Position numbers and translations under genes: made by a program. 13,253 nt of DNA from Chlorobium sp. Lineage in GTDB: Bacteria; Bacteroidota; Chlorobiia; Chlorobiales; Chlorobiaceae. Each line of letters opens with the position of its first letter. Position 1 is the stretch's first letter. This document shows, piece after piece, positions 8,901 to 13,253 of this stretch. The stretch lies in contig JANQFD010000115.1 of the NCBI GenBank assembly GCA_028278005.1, forward strand, positions 1-13,253, in the 5' to 3' direction. The notes under the pieces were generated by a model, which searched no databases, was not told the origin of the DNA, and saw nothing but the letters and a program-made list of their open reading frames with translations.

Positions 8901-9848
8901 GACTATTTCCAGCGCTTCTTCCTCGGTAGCGGAACTGTCATTGAGGATGGTGTTTGTAACAACGGATTTGTCAAGCCCCTTCTCACCTGTACCGGTTCTC
9001 ATGAGCTTGACCGTTTTGTACCCTGCAGCCGAAATCTGGTCCAGAATATCTTCGGTAATTGCCGTTCTTGCACTGACGACCTCGCCGGTCTGCATATCGA
9101 TAATATCCGAAGCAAGATTCTTGCCGATGAGATAATCTTTCTTGTTTGCTTTTACCGGAACCTCTTCGACAAGATCGAACAGGCTGAGAATATCCTCGTC
9201 CTTTGTAAATCCTATGGCACGCAACAGTGCACTGACCAGAAAATTCTTTTTCTGATCGATATAGACATAGATCTGGTTGTTGATATCGGTCTGGAACTCA
9301 ATCCAGGAGCCTCTGGTCGGCACAATCTTTGCCGAGTACATTTTTTTACCGTTCGGATGGACGGCCTCGCTGAATACCACACCCGGCGAACGGTGGAGCT
9401 GGGCAACGACAACACGTTCGGCTCCGTTGACAATAAACGTCCCGCGATCGGTCATGTAGGGAATCCGCCCGAGATACACCTCCTGCTGAATTGTTTCTTT
9501 CCAATCCGTTTCATCCGGTTCGTCCTTATAGGAAAGTTTCAGCTTGACCTTGAGCGAAACATCGTAGGTCAGCCCCCTTTCAATACACTCTTCTACGGTA
9601 TATTTAGGTTTGTCAAACGTATATGATATGTATTCAAGTAAATACAGACCACGCGTATCCGTGATCGGAAAAGCGCTGCGAAGAACCTTTTCAAGTCCCT
9701 GATCTTTACGTTTGGCAAGGGGGACACTGTCCTGAATGAACCTCTTGAATGAATCTAACTGGACTTGTAATAAATCAGGAGGCTCTACAATACTCTGGAT
9801 CTTTGAAAAGGCAATACACTCTTTGTGTGTTTTTTCAGCCACTTTCAC
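5940..9848 (-). CDS. rpoB: DNA-directed RNA polymerase subunit beta
   Basis: This is the second catalytic subunit of RNA polymerase, about 1302 residues. The rifampicin-pocket region (SQLSQFMDQ through [21 protein letters not shown], about residues 497-540) is intact. It is followed by [13 protein letters not shown], the active-site [11 protein letters not shown] near 1078, and the C-terminal clamp-contact stretch around 1207-1237 ([18 protein letters not shown]). A roughly 100-residue insertion lies before [10 protein letters not shown], as in E. coli. Three in-frame GTG codons (9854, 9848, 9842) could start it, and there is no nearby ATG. The outermost overlaps the last base of the AGAGAGG ribosome site and so is unlikely. 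I chose 9848, which has 5 nt of spacing (product begins [11 protein letters not shown]); 9842 (MAEKTHKEC, 11 nt) is nearly as good. The residue equivalent to E. coli His526 is Asn. It is separated from rplL by about 200 nt containing a hairpin. Confidence 0.98.
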   Translation of the reverse strand: [1302 protein letters not shown]

Positions 9849-9853
9849 GTGCA

Positions 9854-9860
9854 CCTCTCT
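9854..9860 (-). promoter_or_regulatory. Ribosome binding site of rpoB
   Basis: AGAGAGG on the minus strand, preceded by a run of A. Its last G is the first base of the outermost candidate GTG start, which argues against that start and for the GTG at 9848 or 9842. Very similar AAGAGAGG sites precede rplL and nusG in this cluster. Confidence 0.65.
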
Positions 9861-9991
9861 TTTATCGATTGCAGGAAGTACTTCTCTTTTTCTTCATTGA
9901 GCAAAAACACAAAAGCTGTTCACCTGATGCCTTTATCAGTACGTAACACCGTGCTTGGGGAACTTTATGTTCAAACTCTTACAAACAGGCA

Positions 9992-10020
9992 AAGCTCCGC
10001 CTCATGCTGAAACGGAGCTT
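9992..10020 (-). terminator. Hairpin in the rplL-rpoB spacer, candidate attenuator
   Basis: An 8-bp perfect stem (AAGCTCCG at 10013-10020 read on the minus strand, with CGGAGCTT at 9992-9999) encloses a 13-nt loop that can add a small TCA/TGA inner pairing. It begins 28 nt after the rplL stop codon. The downstream sequence is TTTGCCTGTTTG, a broken U tract, so complete termination is unlikely. Partial termination or RNA processing fits better. E. coli has a partial terminator and an RNase III site in the same spacer. Equivalence is inferred from position, not from sequence identity. Confidence 0.5.
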
Positions 10021-10048
10021 ATGATCATAAACGACGCCTGAAAAAATG

Positions 10049-10429
10049 TCACTTGAGCTCAACTTCCGCGCCTGCGTCCTTGAGTTCTTTAGCGATTTTT
10101 TCAGCCTCTTCCTTGCTCACTGCCTCTTTTACAACTTTCGGTGCGCCGTCTACCATTTCTTTTGCCTCTTTCAGGCCAAGACCGGTAATGGAACGGACAA
10201 CCTTGATGACATTGATTTTATTGCCGCCGATTGCTTTCAGCTCAACATCAAACTCCGTTTTCTCTTCCTGAGCTGCAGCTTCACCTGCAGGAGCAGCCGC
10301 AACACCACCGGCTACAACAGCCGGAGCAGCACTCACACCGAACTTCTCTTCCAGAGCCTTCACCAGCTCGGAAGCTTCGGTAAGCGTCAGCTTACCAATT
10401 TCCTCTACAAGTGTGTCAATAGATGCCAT
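10049..10429 (-). CDS. rplL: 50S ribosomal protein L7/L12
   Basis: The 126-residue acidic stalk protein binds L10 as dimers and recruits translation GTPases to the ribosome. Residues 1-32 are the N-terminal dimerisation helices (beginning MASIDTLVEEIGKL). Residues about 33-58 are the flexible Ala/Pro/Gly-rich hinge. Residues about 59-126 are the globular C-terminal domain, with KINVIKVVRSITGLGLKEAK as the factor-binding helix region and EVELK at the end. Length is normal. It has the clearest ribosome site of the cluster (AGAGAGGA, 5 nt from ATG), consistent with the several copies of L12 needed per ribosome. It follows rplJ by 63 nt. Confidence 0.99.
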   Translation of the reverse strand: MASIDTLVEEIGKLTLTEASELVKALEEKFGVSAAPAVVAGGVAAAPAGEAAAQEEKTEFDVELKAIGGNKINVIKVVRSITGLGLKEAKEMVDGAPKVVKEAVSKEEAEKIAKELKDAGAEVELK

Positions 10430-10434
10430 TATCT

Positions 10435-10442
10435 TCCTCTCT
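10435..10442 (-). promoter_or_regulatory. Strong ribosome binding site of rplL
   Basis: AGAGAGGA on the minus strand, 5 nt before the rplL ATG and within an A-rich, probably unstructured leader. It contrasts with rplJ just upstream, which has no recognisable site. The difference could help set the excess of L12 over L10. Confidence 0.6.
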
Positions 10443-10492
10443 TGTTTTTATTTATTGTATACAATTCTTCTTGAGTGCGTAATAGACCCGTA

Positions 10493-11020
10493 TCAAGAAT
10501 CCTGCTTCTTTTTCGCAACTTGATCGATAACGGAAACAAGATCTCTCATCACCGCATTGACAACCATGGGAACCGAACTGACGACATTGTTCACCAGACC
10601 CGCAACACGGCCGATATTTTCGGTTTTGCTGAGCATTTTGGAAAGCTCTTTCAGCTTGTCTGCCTCGAAAACAGAGCCGTCGATGGCAGCCATCTTGAAC
10701 TTCAGCAGTTCATTATTTTTACCGAACTTTTCAATGACTTTCGCCGGCACAACAGGATCGTCATAGCCGATGGCAAGTCCGGTAGTGTTTACCAGTCCTT
10801 CTGCCAGACGGTCTCCCCCGTCAACATTGTCGAGCGCTTTCTTTATCAGTGTGTTCTTCACCACTGTGTACTCGACACCCGCTTGACGGAACTCGTTCCT
10901 CAGCTCGGCCATTTTCTCAACGTCAAGCCCCTGAAACTCTGTCAGATATATACCCTGAGCCTTCTGAAGTTTTTCTGAAACCTCTTTAACAATCTGCTCT
11001 TTTTTCTCGCGCTTCATCAT
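10493..11020 (-). CDS. rplJ: 50S ribosomal protein L10
   Basis: The 175-residue protein anchors the L7/L12 dimers to the L11 region of 23S rRNA. Visible family features are the N-terminal KEQIVKEVSEKLQKAQGIYL, FQGLDVEKMAELRNEFR, and VEYTVVKNTLIKKAL around residues 51-65. The C-terminal helical part that carries L12 follows. Two ATGs stand in tandem (11020 and 11017), and either could initiate. No Shine-Dalgarno is seen upstream; the local sequence is TAAACGGTTTAC. The gap to rplA is only 14 nt, so translational coupling to rplA is likely. That gap leaves no separate room for an L10 leader RNA; any L10-binding site would have to lie inside the end of rplA. Confidence 0.99.
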   Translation of the reverse strand: MMKREKKEQIVKEVSEKLQKAQGIYLTEFQGLDVEKMAELRNEFRQAGVEYTVVKNTLIKKALDNVDGGDRLAEGLVNTTGLAIGYDDPVVPAKVIEKFGKNNELLKFKMAAIDGSVFEADKLKELSKMLSKTENIGRVAGLVNNVVSSVPMVVNAVMRDLVSVIDQVAKKKQDS

Positions 11021-11034
11021 GTAAACCGTTTATG

Positions 11035-11724
11035 TTAGGCGACAAACTTCTCTCTTTTCACCCTGACTCCGGGGGACATCGTACTGGAAATGGAAATATT
11101 CCTGATATACTGCCCCTTTGCGGCCGAAGGCTTCAACCTGATAATCTCTTTTATAAAACTGGTTACATTGTCCGCAAGCTGGTCTGCAGCAAATGATACC
11201 TTACCTACCGGAGCATGAACGTTACCGGCTTTGTCAACCCTGAACTCGATCTTGCCCGCTTTAACTTCCTTTACCGCTTTTGCGACATCCATTGTAACCG
11301 TACCCGACTTCGGATTGGGCATAAGACCTCTCGGGCCAAGGATCTTGCCGACCTTGCCCAGCTTGCCCATGACATCGGGTGTGGCTATGATGACATCGAC
11401 ATCCGTCCATCCGTTCTGGATTTTTTCGATGTAATCCTCCATTCCGACCATGTCTGCACCCGCATCAGTTGCCTCTGCGGCCTTGGCCTCATTGCAGATC
11501 ACAAGAACCGATACGGTCTTACCCGTTCCGTGAGGAAGCATGACTGTGCCGCGAACAACCTGGTCCGCATGGCGCGGATCAACACCCAGCCTCATTGCAA
11601 CATCGACCGAAGCGTCGAACTTGACATCACTAACCTCTTTGACAAGCTCTACGGCCCGCTGCAGATCGTACTCGCTCTCCGCAGACACCTTGCCAAATGC
11701 GTTTTTATATTTTTTTCCTGCCAT
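11035..11724 (-). CDS. rplA: 50S ribosomal protein L1
   Basis: The 229-residue protein of the mobile L1 stalk acts in E-site tRNA release and often represses its own operon. The L1 signature GKLGKVGKILGPRGLMPNP is at residues 120-138, and the protein ends RVKREKFVA. The frame stays open 48 nt further upstream to an ATG at 11772, but the start at 11724 (MAGKKYKNAFGKV) gives the normal family length and is preceded by GCAGGA at 8 nt. The extra 16 codons would also overlap the candidate L1-binding hairpin. It follows rplK by 69 nt and precedes rplJ by 14 nt. Confidence 0.98.
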   Translation of the reverse strand: MAGKKYKNAFGKVSAESEYDLQRAVELVKEVSDVKFDASVDVAMRLGVDPRHADQVVRGTVMLPHGTGKTVSVLVICNEAKAAEATDAGADMVGMEDYIEKIQNGWTDVDVIIATPDVMGKLGKVGKILGPRGLMPNPKSGTVTMDVAKAVKEVKAGKIEFRVDKAGNVHAPVGKVSFAADQLADNVTSFIKEIIRLKPSAAKGQYIRNISISSTMSPGVRVKREKFVA

Positions 11725-11738
11725 TTTTTTTCCTGCAA

Positions 11739-11770
11739 GTGGTTTGAAAAACGACCTGTCGGTCTCCCAC
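11739..11770 (-). promoter_or_regulatory. Candidate L1-binding autoregulatory RNA upstream of rplA
   Basis: On the minus strand, GTGG (11770-11767) can pair with CCAC (11742-11739). Inside, GACC (11764-11761) pairs with GGTC (11756-11753) across a GACA tetraloop. The two helices are separated by GA on one side and a 10-nt U/A-rich strand on the other. GTGGGAG matches the start of the L1-binding stalk of E. coli 23S rRNA, whose closing strand also ends in CCAC after an A-rich stretch. The element lies directly before the rplA ribosome site. L1 feedback through an rRNA-like mRNA site is established in E. coli (before rplK). The assignment here is inference from sequence and position. Confidence 0.45.
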
Positions 11771-11793
11771 ATTTACGATTGAACACTAAAAAA

Positions 11794-12219
<426 letters not shown>

Positions 12220-12260
12220 ACAAAATCACCGTTTCAACAGCTGAATAAACTCAAGCCGTG

Positions 12261-12836
12261 TTATTGAGAAATCGACTTAACCTGTGAAAAATCAAGTTCG
12301 GTAGGAGTGCTTCGTCCGAAAAAGTTAATCATGACCTTGACCTTCATTCTCTCGGTGCACACCTCATGAACTACCCCGGTCAATGAACTGAAGGGACCAT
12401 CTATGACCTTGACAGAATCACCAACCCGGAACGGAGCCTCGACAACAGAACGCTGCTCGACAGCACCTTCAGGTTCAAGAATTTTTTCAACCTCATCCGG
12501 CCGTAAAGGCGTCGGAATATCATTGACCCCGAGAAAACCCATTACAGAAGGAATATCCATAATGAGATTCTTGGTCTGCTTGTCGAGGACAGCCTCAATA
12601 AGCACATAACCGGGGAACGCGTTTTTCGTGAGGCTTCTTTTTTTTCCGTTCTTGACCTCGACAAACTTTTCATAAGGCACATAAACCTGAAGGATCTTGT
12701 CACCCAGAGCCTGACGTTCCACCTCAAGCTCGATGCCTTCCTTTACCTTGCGCTCATGCCCTGAATATATCCTCAATGCATACCAGCGAGGCTTCGGGAG
12801 GCCCTGAGTCTCTTCTACCTTTTGTATATCGCTCAT
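12261..12836 (-). CDS. nusG: Transcription termination/antitermination factor NusG
   Basis: The 191-residue factor binds the RNA polymerase clamp, modulates pausing and links transcription to Rho or ribosomes. The NGN domain spans about residues 16-125, with RWYALRIYSGHERKVKEGIE at its start and NAFPGYVLIEA at 72-82. The KOW domain begins with GDSVKVIDGPFSSLTGVV at 139-156. Length is normal and no extra domain is inserted. The ATG at 12836 is preceded by AAGAGAGG and AAGGCAGG. It follows secE by 21 nt, the usual secE-nusG pairing. Confidence 0.98.
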   Translation of the reverse strand: MSDIQKVEETQGLPKPRWYALRIYSGHERKVKEGIELEVERQALGDKILQVYVPYEKFVEVKNGKKRSLTKNAFPGYVLIEAVLDKQTKNLIMDIPSVMGFLGVNDIPTPLRPDEVEKILEPEGAVEQRSVVEAPFRVGDSVKVIDGPFSSLTGVVHEVCTERMKVKVMINFFGRSTPTELDFSQVKSISQ

Positions 12837-12857
12837 CCTGCCTTAACCTCTCTTTTC

Positions 12858-13049
12858 TTACAACAACCTTCCAATGAATGAGTTGATCACCCAGTCGACA
12901 ACAAATGTAAACAGGGCAAGCAGCCCGGAAACAGTAAGAACAACAACAGTCAAATCCCGGGTATCTTCAACACTCGGCCATGCAACCTTCTTCATCTCAT
13001 TGACGACGTCATGATAATACTGGGTCACCTTATTGAGATATTTAGTCAT
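12858..13049 (-). CDS. secE: Protein translocase subunit SecE
   Basis: The 63-residue inner-membrane protein clamps SecY in the SecYEG channel. The amphipathic segment VVNEMKKVAWPSVEDTRD (residues 15-32) contains the conserved KKVxWPS motif. A single membrane helix follows at about 33-58. This is the short one-helix form found in most bacteria outside the enterics, which carry three helices. The ATG at 13049 is preceded by GGAAGG at 7 nt. The gene is 50 nt downstream of tRNA-Trp. Confidence 0.97.
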   Translation of the reverse strand: MTKYLNKVTQYYHDVVNEMKKVAWPSVEDTRDLTVVVLTVSGLLALFTFVVDWVINSFIGRLL

Positions 13050-13099
13050 ATACAGCCTTCCGAATCTGAAAACCTTATTGCAAATCGTCCCTTCACATG

Positions 13100-13172
13100 C
13101 ACGTCAGGAGGGACTCGAACCCCCAACCTGCGGTTTTGGAGACCGCTGCTCTACCAATTAAGCTACTGACGT
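13100..13172 (-). tRNA. tRNA-Trp (anticodon CCA)
   Basis: A complete 73-nt cloverleaf can be drawn. The acceptor stem is ACGTCAG paired with CTGACGT. The D arm contains TTAATTGGTAGAGC. The anticodon stem is GCGGT/ACCGC with loop CTCCAAA, giving CCA at 13137-13139. The T stem is GGGGG/CCCTC with loop TTCGAAC, and the discriminator base is G. The 3' CCA is not encoded; the next bases are CAT. It lies directly upstream of secE, a common arrangement in bacteria. Confidence 0.97.
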
Positions 13173-13196
13173 CTTCCTTAACAACACCCGCATGTG

Positions 13197-13253
<57 letters not shown>

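Noticed and set aside
7872..9626. A 584-codon open frame on the plus strand, opposite rpoB
   Set aside because: It lies entirely antisense to a fully conserved part of rpoB, shows no recognisable domain, and is explained by codon bias in the real gene. The same applies to plus-strand frames at 6243-7382, 3602-4204 and 2897-3535.
9862..9897. An 11-codon leader frame (MKKKRSTSCNR) just upstream of rpoB on the minus strand
   Set aside because: It has no ribosome site and an unremarkable composition apart from three lysines, and it does not overlap an evident attenuator. It is likely chance; conservation in relatives would change this view.
9960..9992. A possible internal promoter before rpoB (TTGCCT, 17 nt, CATAAA on the minus strand)
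   Set aside because: Only four of six bases match in each box, and the Chlorobi promoter consensus is not certain enough to support a call.
11725..11772. A 16-codon N-terminal extension of L1 starting at 11772
   Set aside because: The shorter start gives the normal 229-residue L1 with a ribosome site, and the extension falls on the spacer hairpin.

Overview
The window is a core chromosomal segment from a green sulfur bacterium (Chlorobi/Chlorobiaceae; a Chlorobium, Pelodictyon or Prosthecochloris-like genome is my best guess). This rests on three things: both RNA polymerase large subunits read like the Bacteroidetes/Chlorobi family, including an extra stretch near the C-terminus of RpoC that E. 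coli lacks; base composition is close to half GC by eye; and the operon order fits. The species call is inference.

Nearly everything lies on the minus strand and reads from the right end to the left: tRNA-Thr(GGT, cut by the window edge), tRNA-Trp(CCA), secE, nusG, rplK, rplA, rplJ, rplL, rpoB, rpoC. This is the conserved SecE/NusG - ribosomal stalk - RNA polymerase cluster. It couples supply of a translocon subunit, a transcription factor, the L1/L11/L10/L12 stalk proteins and the catalytic core of RNA polymerase. Gaps are short (14 to about 75 nt), except for about 200 nt between rplL and rpoB, which contains a hairpin suited to lowering polymerase expression relative to L7/L12. A clear intrinsic terminator follows rpoC.

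Left of the terminator is a minus-strand FkbM-family SAM-dependent methyltransferase gene with an N-terminal extension. It starts only about a dozen bases beyond the terminator. It faces the 3' end of a plus-strand gene recognisable as accC (biotin carboxylase), with 25 bp between the stop codons.

No mobile element, CRISPR array, prophage or defence gene is visible, and no gene-free stretch exceeds 300 bp. The window is mostly ordinary housekeeping DNA. The points most worth checking are a candidate L1-binding RNA just upstream of rplA, a native asparagine at the E. coli 526 position of the rifampicin pocket in RpoB, the hairpin in the rplL-rpoB spacer, and the odd position of the FkbM gene against the rpoC terminator.
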